Shown here in pieces: positions 18,372 to 26,833 of a stretch of 64,000 bases of DNA. The DNA comes from Brachyspira suanatina (GTDB taxonomy: Bacteria > Spirochaetota > Brachyspiria > Brachyspirales > Brachyspiraceae), in contig NZ_CVLB01000002.1 of NCBI RefSeq assembly GCF_001049755.1, positions 295,743 through 359,742 on the forward strand, given 5' to 3'. A program made the translations under genes and the position numbers. Position 1 is the stretch's first letter, and each line of letters opens with the position of its first letter. Under the pieces are notes generated by a model. The model had not been told where the DNA came from. It saw only the letters and a list, made by a program, of their open reading frames with translations, and did no database searches.

Positions 18372-18399
18372 ATTATACTAAAAAATATATAAATGTAAA
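18372..18399 (-). promoter_or_regulatory. Promoter of vsp 2
   Basis: On the minus strand, TTTACA (18394-18399), a 16-base spacer and TATAAT (18372-18377), identical in layout to the vsp 1 promoter. Confidence 0.75.
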
Positions 18400-18422
18400 A
18401 TTACTGAAGAAGTCATTTAATA

Positions 18423-18464
18423 AAATTGGAAGTATTGATTATAAAAAATAAATACTTCCAATTT
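18423..18464 (-). terminator. Terminator of vsp 3
   Basis: AAATTGGAAGTATT (18423-18436) pairs perfectly with AATACTTCCAATTT (18451-18464), 30 bases after the vsp 3 stop. The arms differ from the vsp 1 terminator but keep pairing, which indicates selection for the hairpin. Confidence 0.75.
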
Positions 18465-18494
18465 TTATTTTATCATATAAAATTTTCTTTATAA

Positions 18495-19655
18495 TTAAAA
18501 TTCTGGCAAATACCAAGTTATTCCTGTAGTAGAAGCAAAACTAACAGGTATTCCTGTAGAATCTGAATCACTATTATTAACATCCATTTCAAAATACCAT
18601 TCCAAATCTTTTACAGGTGTTATATAAAGCTCTGCATAAGCACCCCAAGATAAATAATGATTAACTTTAAAATCAAAATTAAATTTTCCATCTTGATCTT
18701 CATATGTCAATTTTCCTAAATATTTAGCCCTATAACCTAAAGAAGGCTCAACATAAAGTGATACTATATCACTATTAGCTGTTACTCCCAATACTGCCTG
18801 CACAGTTACATCATAAGGATTCTTATCCCATTTAACATTAATATCTTCATATGATTGAGCAGGACTATCTGGATAATAACCTTCTATTTCTTCATACATA
18901 CCATCCAATGCTCTTACCATGATACTATATCCATGCAAAGCCGTATTATATGCCACTTTAATAAAAGGATTGATAGTTACATTTCCAACAGCAGTATTCA
19001 AAAAATAGAATCTTGTTTCAAAACCAAATGATCTTGCTAAAACTTCTTGCGTATAATTTATAGTATCATGCGGATTAATTTTATATCCTAATTGCCCATA
19101 TTTTACATATAATCTTATTTCATTAAAAGCATCTATACCTGTATAATATCTTATTTGCGTATCAGTACTTATACCTAAATAATTATCTCTATAGTACCCA
19201 AGTTGATCAATACTTTCATTATGTACTAATATTTGCACAGGAATAACTATCCTCAAATTATCATTTAAAGCATTAATCATAAGTACAGGAGTATGAGAAC
19301 CAAAGTTATCGCTAGTAGGAAATAAGGAATGGCTAGTATAATTATAGCCTATGCCTATACTAAAAGCCTCGGAAGTATATCCTATACCGCCGGAAATGGT
19401 TGCTCCAAAATAAGTACCAACATTATTATTCAACAAAATATATCCTAATTGAGTTGATGAACTTTGAGTTCTAAAACCGAAAGTACCTTTAATAGTACTA
19501 TTACCTAAAACAAATCCTAATTGATCCATTCTAGCTCTAAACTGATTGCCGTCTGTAAGAAAATCAATCCAATCGTCCTGATCTCCATACATACCAAATA
19601 TTGAACAATATGACATACTTAGTAATGCCATCATAATTAAAAAAATCTTTTTCAT
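18495..19655 (-). CDS. Variable surface protein (Vsp family), paralogue 3
   Basis: A 386-residue Vsp protein, first of the tandem array in transcription order. The ATG at 19655 was chosen over the GTG nine bases upstream for the reasons given for paralogue 1. Distinct loops include TSHSLFPTSD, HNESIDQLGYYRDN, INPHDTINYTQEV and GMYEEIEGYYPDSPAQSYED. Between them the framework is almost unchanged from the other copies. Its promoter region differs from theirs: TTTACA and TATAAT are present (19687-19712) but only 14 bases apart, so strength may differ. The upstream 270 bases to the AAA gene are plain AT-rich DNA. Confidence 0.9.
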   Translation of the reverse strand: MKKIFLIMMALLSMSYCSIFGMYGDQDDWIDFLTDGNQFRARMDQLGFVLGNSTIKGTFGFRTQSSSTQLGYILLNNNVGTYFGATISGGIGYTSEAFSIGIGYNYTSHSLFPTSDNFGSHTPVLMINALNDNLRIVIPVQILVHNESIDQLGYYRDNYLGISTDTQIRYYTGIDAFNEIRLYVKYGQLGYKINPHDTINYTQEVLARSFGFETRFYFLNTAVGNVTINPFIKVAYNTALHGYSIMVRALDGMYEEIEGYYPDSPAQSYEDINVKWDKNPYDVTVQAVLGVTANSDIVSLYVEPSLGYRAKYLGKLTYEDQDGKFNFDFKVNHYLSWGAYAELYITPVKDLEWYFEMDVNNSDSDSTGIPVSFASTTGITWYLPEF

Positions 19656-19924
19656 TTTGCACACCTAAATTATATTGATATAATATATTATACAAAATTA
19701 AACAAATGTAAATACATATACATTATTTAATATTCATATAATATAAAAATAATAATGTAAAAAAATATATATACTTAAAATAAAACCAAACATAGATATA
19801 AAAAATAGATAAAAATTCATATTAGTAATTAATAAATAAAAATGGTATATATTTTTTTAATAATATTTCGATATTATTATTTTTTATGATATAATTAATT
19901 AACCTTATTCAAGGATAAAACATA

Positions 19925-21343
19925 ATGGAATTAAATATAAAAAATTTCTCAAAAATAAAAGAAGCTAATATAATAATAGACGGTATTACTGTAATAGCTG
20001 GAGAGAATAATACAGGAAAAAGCACTATAGGAAAAATTTTATTTTCTTCTTTTAACAGCACTCAAAATATATTTGATGAAATATACGAATCAAAATTTAC
20101 ACCTATTATAAAAAACTTAAAAGATTTTATGAAAGAATTATCTGAAAATAATGAATCAATAAAAAAATTAATTCCAAACTTTAACAATAATAACAATAAT
20201 AACAATAATAACAATACACCTTTTTTTTGGGGTATCATATCATCTATAGTCTCAGCAGCTGCAGATGTTTTACCTTTATTGTTATTAGAATTTAGATTAT
20301 ATGGTACTTTATCTGGTATAAATAAAAAAAAAGAAAAAAGAAATATTGAAAGTACAAGTGACTTAATTATTAATATTATAGTTGATTTGACAAATGAAAA
20401 TGATAAAAAAAACACCTATGATGTTTTAAAAGATAATCTCAAAGAATACATTGATATAGAAGATGAAAAAAATATTGAAATTATAAAGAAATATGCTTCT
20501 AAAATTGAAGAATATATAAGTATCCCAAATGAAAAAATAGCATATAAAAAGATTGATAAATATTTTAACTCAATTTTTAATAATCAAATAAATAGCAGAA
20601 TAGATAAAAATACTGTATCAGAAATCAATGTAATGGATTTATCATTTAAATTTCAAGATGATATATGTATAGAATCAAAATATAATAATACTTATGATAA
20701 AAATGTTTATTTTATAGATAATCCTTTTGTATTGGATAAAAAACGTGATGAAAAATATATGACTAAGTATGAATATCATTTAATTGAAAAAATATATAAT
20801 AATACCAACAAAATTAACATAGCAGACATAATATTAGCAGAAGAAAAACTTGAAAAAATATATAATAAATTATCAGAAGCTATAAATGGTAAAATCATAA
20901 ACAAAGACGATGATTTTTATTTAGAAGAAGAAAATTTTATAGAACCAATTTCAATACATAGCTTATCAGCAGGATTAAAATCATTTGCTATAATAAAAAT
21001 GTTAATAGAAAGAAATGCATTGAAAGAAGAAGATATTTTAATTTTGGACGAACCTGAAATACATCTTCATCCTAAATGGCAGCTGCTATATGCTGAAATA
21101 ATAGTATTATTGCAAAAGATATTCAATGTTTATATAATAATAACAACACATAGCCCTTATTTCTTAGAGGCCATAGAAATGTACTCAAAAAAACATAATT
21201 TAAATGAAAAGACAAATTATTATCTATCAGATATAGAAAACAATTATTCTATTTTTTATTTAGTTAATAAAAATATAGAAAAAATATATTATAAAATGGT
21301 AAAGCCTATAGATGAGCTTGAAGATTTATCAAATATGTTTTAA
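19925..21343 (+). CDS. AAA/ABC-type ATPase, defence-like, first of a two-gene unit
   Basis: A 472-residue ATPase of the SMC/RecF/OLD-like class. Walker A is GENNTGKST at residues 26-34. The signature SLSAGLKS lies near residue 345, Walker B LILDEPEIHLHP near 373 and the His switch TTHSPYFLEA near 408. No TOPRIM nuclease domain follows; the protein ends about 65 residues after the switch. An asparagine run at ~85-96, encoded by AAC/AAT repeats (20180-20213), sits just before a hydrophobic stretch (WGIISSIVSAAADVLPLLLL). The next gene starts 35 bases downstream. ATPases of this class are partners of nucleases in Septu, PARIS and similar systems. Function here is inferred from that layout only. 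Confidence 0.85.
   Translation: MELNIKNFSKIKEANIIIDGITVIAGENNTGKSTIGKILFSSFNSTQNIFDEIYESKFTPIIKNLKDFMKELSENNESIKKLIPNFNNNNNNNNNNNTPFFWGIISSIVSAAADVLPLLLLEFRLYGTLSGINKKKEKRNIESTSDLIINIIVDLTNENDKKNTYDVLKDNLKEYIDIEDEKNIEIIKKYASKIEEYISIPNEKIAYKKIDKYFNSIFNNQINSRIDKNTVSEINVMDLSFKFQDDICIESKYNNTYDKNVYFIDNPFVLDKKRDEKYMTKYEYHLIEKIYNNTNKINIADIILAEEKLEKIYNKLSEAINGKIINKDDDFYLEEENFIEPISIHSLSAGLKSFAIIKMLIERNALKEEDILILDEPEIHLHPKWQLLYAEIIVLLQKIFNVYIIITTHSPYFLEAIEMYSKKHNLNEKTNYYLSDIENNYSIFYLVNKNIEKIYYKMVKPIDELEDLSNMF
20180..20213 (+). repeat. AAC/AAT trinucleotide microsatellite inside the ATPase gene
   Basis: About eleven AAC/AAT codons in a row encode a poly-asparagine run. The unit is three bases, so slippage would alter run length without shifting the frame. 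Confidence 0.85.
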
Positions 21344-21378
21344 TGAAGTATTATAAAATATAAAAAAGGTATAACTAT

Positions 21379-22260
21379 ATGGATCCAAATATAATTGATA
21401 ATCTACCTGATATATTGAAAAACAATATGGATACATTTAAAAAAACATCTGAAGATTTTTCTAAGAAAGATAATCCTGAATATATGACTGATTGCGAATA
21501 TTCTGTTATTAATTTTGATGAAGTTACTAAAGAATATAAAAGAAATAATAAAATAAATATGGATCCTAAATCTAATGATGCACTTTATATTGATGATGAA
21601 AATTTGTATTTTATAGAATTTAAAAATGGATATTTTAATGTTAATTTTAATGTAAACCATATAAAAGGATCTATTTCTAATGCTTTTATTGATGCTGAAG
21701 ATAACAAAACAAAAGAAAAGATAGTTTTTAATAATTTTAAAGGAAGCATTAAAGGAGGGTTCACAGGATATTGTGAAGGAAGTTTTAATACTAATATGAA
21801 TAGTGAGAACAATTATAACTTTGATGGCTCTATTGAAGGATATTCTTCTAAATGTGAGATAACAGATAAAAATACAAATGAAAAATACAATATTAGAGGA
21901 GACATTAAAGGAAATTTTAGAGGATATATCAATGGTAATACTATACTGGATGATTTAAAAACAAAAATATATGACAGCTTATTCGTTTTATCTAATATTA
22001 AGCATAGTAATGGTGATTATTATATAGAAAATATACTTGATTTTTCTAGAAAAAATATAATATATATAGCTGTATATAACGAAGAAAATAATCCCAAAAC
22101 TAGACAATCACATTTCAAAAAAAGAGCAAATATGCCGGAAATAACAAAAAGATACAATATGGATAAAATACTATCATTAAAAAATTTCATATTTAAAGAA
22201 GTATATTTATATAGTAAAGAACAATTTAGAATGAATTTTATTGATAAAATTAAGATTTAA
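21379..22260 (+). CDS. PD-(D/E)XK nuclease-like protein with Gly-rich repeat insertion
   Basis: A 293-residue protein with no signal peptide. Residues 65-83 read SNDALYIDDENLYFIEFKN. This places D67, E80 and K82 as a candidate D...ExK metal site, with E40 upstream, as in small PD-(D/E)XK nuclease-like families. The expected following helix (LKTKIYDSLFVLSNI, 193-207) and strand (NIIYIAVYNEE, 226-236) are present. They are separated from the core by about 95 residues with four G-[SD]-I-x-G or similar repeats at ~98, 122, 150 and 174, suggesting a beta-helix-like insert. Translation is likely coupled to the ATPase gene. The nuclease assignment is by motif, not by overall similarity. Confidence 0.6.
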   Translation: MDPNIIDNLPDILKNNMDTFKKTSEDFSKKDNPEYMTDCEYSVINFDEVTKEYKRNNKINMDPKSNDALYIDDENLYFIEFKNGYFNVNFNVNHIKGSISNAFIDAEDNKTKEKIVFNNFKGSIKGGFTGYCEGSFNTNMNSENNYNFDGSIEGYSSKCEITDKNTNEKYNIRGDIKGNFRGYINGNTILDDLKTKIYDSLFVLSNIKHSNGDYYIENILDFSRKNIIYIAVYNEENNPKTRQSHFKKRANMPEITKRYNMDKILSLKNFIFKEVYLYSKEQFRMNFIDKIKI

Positions 22261-22289
22261 TAATACTAAAATATTATTTTAATAATAAA

Positions 22290-22330
22290 AAGGCATAGAC
22301 TTAAAGAATAAGCCTATGCCTTATATTTTT
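22290..22330. terminator. Bidirectional terminator between the ATPase/nuclease unit and the NSS operon
   Basis: AAGGCATAGACTTA (22290-22303) pairs with TAAGCCTATGCCTT (22309-22322) with one wobble. There are As on the left and Ts on the right, serving both convergent units. Confidence 0.88.
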
Positions 22331-22345
22331 AATTCAAATTATAAT

Positions 22346-22441
22346 TTACATCTTTCTTAAAGCTATTCCTAAAAAGAAAGCAAATCCTCCCCAAATAGCT
22401 AATAAGCTGAATCCCATAAATATAGCAGAATCTAATCCCAT
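22346..22441 (-). CDS. MetS-like small subunit of NSS transporter, 31 aa
   Basis: A very short gene, found by translating the gap after the transporter. It reads from ATG at 22441 through one hydrophobic helix (IFMGFSLLAIWGGFAFFLGIAL) to the end RKM. AAGGAGGAATTAATT precedes it, a perfect ribosome site. It starts 19 bases after the NSS transporter stop. One-helix proteins in exactly this position are known as MetS, needed with MetP for methionine/alanine import in Corynebacterium. Function here is by analogy of sequence type and position. Confidence 0.8.
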   Translation of the reverse strand: MGLDSAIFMGFSLLAIWGGFAFFLGIALRKM

Positions 22442-22460
22442 AATTAATTCCTCCTTTTAT

Positions 22461-23963
22461 TTATTTTGTTTGATGAGGTATATTAGGCTGTCTGTCTTTA
22501 AATTTAGCCAATAATATTCCAGCTATAAATGCTATAACAGGCATTGACCAACCTAAAGCGAATAATGCCCAAGTAGGATAACCGCCATAAGGTGTTTTGA
22601 AATCATTTATTAATTTTAATGATAACATTATAGCCAAGAATACAGGAGTTAAGAATTTCAAACAGAAATCCCACCAATTACCTACTCTGAATTCACTTAC
22701 TGTATTAATAGTTTCTTTAAATGATCCAAGTTTATATACCCAAGCAACTAATATAATCTCTATTAAACCACTTACTACAATATTGTAATTGTTTATGAAA
22801 GCATCAACTATATCAAGTATAGAAAGTCCGCTTCCTGTAGCATATACCATAGATATAGCACCTTGTATTATAATAATAACAATACTTACTTTTTTTCTAT
22901 TGAAATGGAATTTATCTATAAATGAAGATATAACAACTTCAGCAAGTGAAATAGCAGATGTTAATCCTGCAAATGAAAGTACCAAGAAGAATACTACTCC
23001 AAATAATCCATTAAAACCAGGTAAAGAGTTAATAGCTTCAGGGAATACCATAAATGCTAAACCTATACCGCCGCTTCCTGCAACTTCAGCAACTGGTTTT
23101 CCTTGAGAATAAGCCATATAACCAATTATACTGAATACTGTTATACCAGCAAATAAACTGAAACTAGTATCAGCAAAACCTGTCATAAATGCATTATTTG
23201 CTATATCTGAATCATCAGGCAAATAACTAGAATAAGTAATCATTATACCGAACGCTACAGACATACTATAGAATACCTGACCATAAGCATCTATCCAAAT
23301 TTTAGGATTAGCAAGTTTAGAAAAATCAGGTTTGAACATATAATCAAGTCCAGCTAAAGCTCCAGGTAAAGTTACACCTCTAATAAGAATAATTACAACT
23401 AATATAGCTAATAAAGGCATAAATATTTTATTTGCTTTTTCTATACCATCTTTAACACCGCCAATAACAGAAACTAATATAATAACCCAAACAATAATTA
23501 ATGGTATAGCAACTCCAATATTAAAATTGCTGAGTGAAAAACCATCTTGAAGTTTTAAATACTCTTTTGTGAAGAAACCAGCTGTATCAGCTCCCCATTT
23601 TAAACCTTGAATAGAAAAGAGTCCGTAAGATAATGACCAAGCAATAATGACTGAATAATAAATAACTATTGCAAAACATGTAAATACTTGTAACCAACCT
23701 AACCATTCCCAAGAAGGGTTCAATGCCTTCAAAGCACCAGGTGCACTTTTATGAGTTTTATGACCTATAGAAAACTCTAGTATCATTATAGGTATGCCCG
23801 CAGTAAGCATAGCTAAAAGGAAAACTATCATAAAAGCACCACCACCATTAGATGCAACCATATATGGGAAACGCCATATATTACCTAAACCAACAGCAGA
23901 ACCTATAGCAGCAAGTATGAATCCAGCTCTAGTTCCCCACTGTCCTCTGTGATGATGACTCAT
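22461..23963 (-). CDS. Sodium-dependent amino-acid symporter, NSS/SNF family
   Basis: A 500-residue membrane transporter with about twelve hydrophobic helices. The family signature lies at the N-terminus: WGTRAGFILAAIGSAVGLGNIWRFPY, the sodium/substrate-binding first helix of LeuT-type carriers. Later conserved stretches include YSVIIAWSLSYGLFS and QVFYSMSVAFGIMITYSSYL. The His-rich start MSHHHRGQWG is natural and typical of bacterial members. It is followed by a MetS-like 31-residue gene, so methionine or alanine is a plausible substrate, though the family also carries tryptophan, tyrosine and leucine. Confidence 0.93.
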   Translation of the reverse strand: MSHHHRGQWGTRAGFILAAIGSAVGLGNIWRFPYMVASNGGGAFMIVFLLAMLTAGIPIMILEFSIGHKTHKSAPGALKALNPSWEWLGWLQVFTCFAIVIYYSVIIAWSLSYGLFSIQGLKWGADTAGFFTKEYLKLQDGFSLSNFNIGVAIPLIIVWVIILVSVIGGVKDGIEKANKIFMPLLAILVVIILIRGVTLPGALAGLDYMFKPDFSKLANPKIWIDAYGQVFYSMSVAFGIMITYSSYLPDDSDIANNAFMTGFADTSFSLFAGITVFSIIGYMAYSQGKPVAEVAGSGGIGLAFMVFPEAINSLPGFNGLFGVVFFLVLSFAGLTSAISLAEVVISSFIDKFHFNRKKVSIVIIIIQGAISMVYATGSGLSILDIVDAFINNYNIVVSGLIEIILVAWVYKLGSFKETINTVSEFRVGNWWDFCLKFLTPVFLAIMLSLKLINDFKTPYGGYPTWALFALGWSMPVIAFIAGILLAKFKDRQPNIPHQTK

Positions 23964-24195
23964 CTTTCCTCTCCTTATTTTTATTTTTTCATTATCAATT
24001 TTTTATAATATATGTAAAATCATAAAATATCAATACTTTTTATAGAAATTTTTTATTTATTTTTTCACATAAAATTTATATTAAAACCATTAAATTATTT
24101 TTTACATAATTAGATATTATTAATAATATAGCATTTATATATACTTAAAATTGTAATGAATATCACAATATTTTATAATACTTACAATTAAACAA

Positions 24196-25323
24196 CTATT
24201 TTTCTAATAAAGCTGCTATAATATAAAATTTGATTCTATCTGTATGATTTTTAATAGGATCAAGACATAAAACTTCTTTAATTTTTTTCATTCTATGCAA
24301 AATAGTATTTCTATGAAGAGATAATTCTTCACAGGTTTTATTAATATTAAGATCATATTTACATATAGTTATTATAGTTTCTCTGAAAGTAGAATTTTTA
24401 TTAATAATATTCAATGTATTTTTTAGAATCATAGAAGAGCTAAAATAACCTTCGTTTAAAACAATATATTCTAATATATAATCTTCTATAAAGTAAATAT
24501 CGTTATTTGTATATTTAATATAATTAAAAAGAAAATTAGCCTGTTCAAAACTATTAGGTATATTATCTAAACTATTAACTATACATCCGCACATAACAGA
24601 AAATTTTATTTTTATTTCTTTTCTGAGATATTTAAAAAATGATGATACTGTTTTATTTTTATCATTATCATTCAAACTTTTTATAATGATAAACTGCCTG
24701 TTTCCAATATTAGAAATTATATCCTGATTGCTAAAGTATTTTATTAATTTTATTTTCTGAAATATACATTCAGATATTTTTTTTATATCATACTCATCAT
24801 TTTTTTCTATTTTAATTAAACATACCATTCTATTAATATTAAATGAATAGCCATTATTTTCAGCCCATATATTAATAGATGATAAATATTTATAATTTTC
24901 TTTGGATATGATTTTATATATATAATTATTTAATGTTGTTTGTTTTAATGTTTTTTTATCAATATCAATCTCTCTTTCAATTAATATTTCAGTAGTCATT
25001 TTTATGATATTTGCTATTAATTTTATTTCTTTAGGATCTCCTGTAACTCCTACAACTCCTATAAGTTCATTATTAAATATAAGAGGCATATTAATACCTG
25101 GTCTGCTGCTTTCCTTATCATTATCTATAAAATTAAAATAATTCATATTTTTAGAATTTTTTAATACTTCCAAAGCTCCCAAATTTATTTTTCCAATTCT
25201 CCCCTTATCTCCGCTTGCAATAATCTCCCCATATTCATTCATAATATTAATATTGACTTCATAATCTATAACTTTCATTATCTTATCTAATAATCTTTGA
25301 GCCATTTCATTATCAATATACAT
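24196..25323 (-). CDS. CdaR-type sugar-diacid transcriptional regulator
   Basis: A 375-residue regulator. The N-terminal ~135 residues match the sugar-diacid recognition domain (NEMAQRLLDKIMKVIDYEVNIMN..., MPLIFNNELIGVVGVTGDP). The C-terminus is a PucR/CdaR helix-turn-helix (DLNINKTCEELSLHRNTILHRMKKIKEV). I used the ATG at 25323, five bases after AAGGTG, rather than the GTG two codons earlier. It is divergent from the glycerate kinase gene; in E. coli, CdaR activates glycerate/glucarate use, so it probably controls that neighbour. Confidence 0.88.
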   Translation of the reverse strand: MYIDNEMAQRLLDKIMKVIDYEVNINIMNEYGEIIASGDKGRIGKINLGALEVLKNSKNMNYFNFIDNDKESSRPGINMPLIFNNELIGVVGVTGDPKEIKLIANIIKMTTEILIEREIDIDKKTLKQTTLNNYIYKIISKENYKYLSSINIWAENNGYSFNINRMVCLIKIEKNDEYDIKKISECIFQKIKLIKYFSNQDIISNIGNRQFIIIKSLNDNDKNKTVSSFFKYLRKEIKIKFSVMCGCIVNSLDNIPNSFEQANFLFNYIKYTNNDIYFIEDYILEYIVLNEGYFSSSMILKNTLNIINKNSTFRETIITICKYDLNINKTCEELSLHRNTILHRMKKIKEVLCLDPIKNHTDRIKFYIIAALLEK

Positions 25324-25702
25324 AAGCACCTTGAAAATAATTAATTTTTTATATATTATCCTTTAATATATAAAAAAAACAAGAAAATATTTGCACTTTA
25401 AAATACATATATGCCTAGCAGGATTAAATACTAGGCATATAATATGGTATTGGAACAAATTTATTATAAAAAATAATTATGATTAGTATCACTAAAATTA
25501 ATGTATTGTATCAACAAAATAAAAAACTATATAAAACTCCTTACATAATTCAATTATATTTGTTTTAGTTATTTTAATTATATCAAAATTGTATATATAT
25601 TTCTTTGTATCATAAATACAATTTTTTAAATATTTATTGTGTATATTAAACAAAAAAGTAGATATAAAAAATATAATAGATAAATAATAAAAGGAATATA
25701 GT
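25324..25702. promoter_or_regulatory. Divergent control region with inverted repeat
   Basis: The 379-base gap between the CdaR-type regulator and glycerate kinase holds a perfect inverted repeat: ATATGCCTAG (25409-25418) and CTAGGCATAT (25431-25440) around a 12-base centre. It could be an operator for the regulator or a hairpin in its leader. The rest is AT-rich with no gene I can support. Confidence 0.55.
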
Positions 25703-26833
25703 ATGAAAAAAATCATAATAATACCGGATTCTTTCAAAGGCAGTGCAAGCAGTTTAGAAATTTGCAATTATATAGAAAGAGGAGTATTAAAAGTTATTAA
25801 AGATGCTGATATAATAAAAATTCCTGTTGCTGACGGAGGAGAAGGAACTGTAGAATCTATACTTTATGCAGCAGGCGGAAATATCAAAAAAATAAATGTA
25901 AGAAATCCTGAAGGCAAAATAATAGAAGCTAAATACGGAATCATTAATAAAGAAAAGGCTGTTATAGAAATGGCAGAAGCTTCAGGACTTACTTTAGTTG
26001 ATGATAAAACAAGGAATCCTTTAAAATATTCTACTTACGGAACTGGCGAATTTATAAAAGATGCTGTCAATAACAATATAAAAGAAATTTTAATAGGAAT
26101 AGGCGGAAGTGCAACCAATGACTGCGGTATAGGTATGGCTAATGCTTTAGGATATAAATTTCTTGATAAAGATAATAATGAGCTTGAAGCAATTGCTGAA
26201 AACATGATGCATGTTGCTGATATAGATGATAGTAATGTTGATAAAAGAATATTTGATATAAAAATAACTGTTGCATGCGATGTGAAAAATCCTCTTTATG
26301 GAAAGAATGGTGCAACTGCTATATATGGAAAACAGAAGGGTGTTACAGAAGAAACTTTTTATATACTTGATGACGGACTTAAAAATATAGCAAAAATCAT
26401 AAAAGAAAAATTTGGAAAGGAAATAGACTATATGGAAGGTGCCGGTGCTGCAGGAGGACTAGGAGGAGGACTTGTTGCTTTTTGTAATGCTAAGCTAAAA
26501 AGTGGAATAGATGCTGTGCTTGATATAATAGATTTTGAATCAAAAATAAAAGATGCTTCTCTTATAATAACGGGAGAGGGAGCTATTGACGGACAAACTA
26601 AAGAAGGAAAAGTGCCTGTAGGAGTTGCAAAAAGAGCCGGAAATATACCGGTAATTGCTATAGTTGGTGAGATAAGAGAAGGAGCTGAAATTGTATACGA
26701 TTTGGGTATTAAATCTATAATGCCTCTATGCCCAAAAGCTATGACTCTTGAAGAATCTATTTATAATACTTCTGTTTTAGTGGAAAATGCTTCTGAAAGA
26801 GCATTAAGATTTATAAATATAGATTTAAAATAA
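25703..26833 (+). CDS. Glycerate kinase (GarK/GlxK family)
   Basis: A 376-residue enzyme that phosphorylates D-glycerate with ATP, feeding serine/glyoxylate and sugar-acid carbon into lower glycolysis. Landmarks are IIPDSFKGSASSLE at the start, PVADGGEGTVES near residue 45, GIGGSATNDCGIGMA near 135, AGAAGGLGGGL near 255 and ITGEGAIDGQTKEGKVPVGVA near 290. Length is normal for the family. It is regulated most simply by the divergent CdaR-type gene. It is a single gene with a repeat region behind it. Confidence 0.95.
   Translation: MKKIIIIPDSFKGSASSLEICNYIERGVLKVIKDADIIKIPVADGGEGTVESILYAAGGNIKKINVRNPEGKIIEAKYGIINKEKAVIEMAEASGLTLVDDKTRNPLKYSTYGTGEFIKDAVNNNIKEILIGIGGSATNDCGIGMANALGYKFLDKDNNELEAIAENMMHVADIDDSNVDKRIFDIKITVACDVKNPLYGKNGATAIYGKQKGVTEETFYILDDGLKNIAKIIKEKFGKEIDYMEGAGAAGGLGGGLVAFCNAKLKSGIDAVLDIIDFESKIKDASLIITGEGAIDGQTKEGKVPVGVAKRAGNIPVIAIVGEIREGAEIVYDLGIKSIMPLCPKAMTLEESIYNTSVLVENASERALRFINIDLK

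Noticed and set aside
25498-25767. An 89-codon minus-strand frame with hydrophobic content ahead of glycerate kinase
   Set aside because: It overlaps the start of the glycerate kinase gene on the opposite strand. Its composition is that of AT-rich spacer, and no ribosome site was seen.
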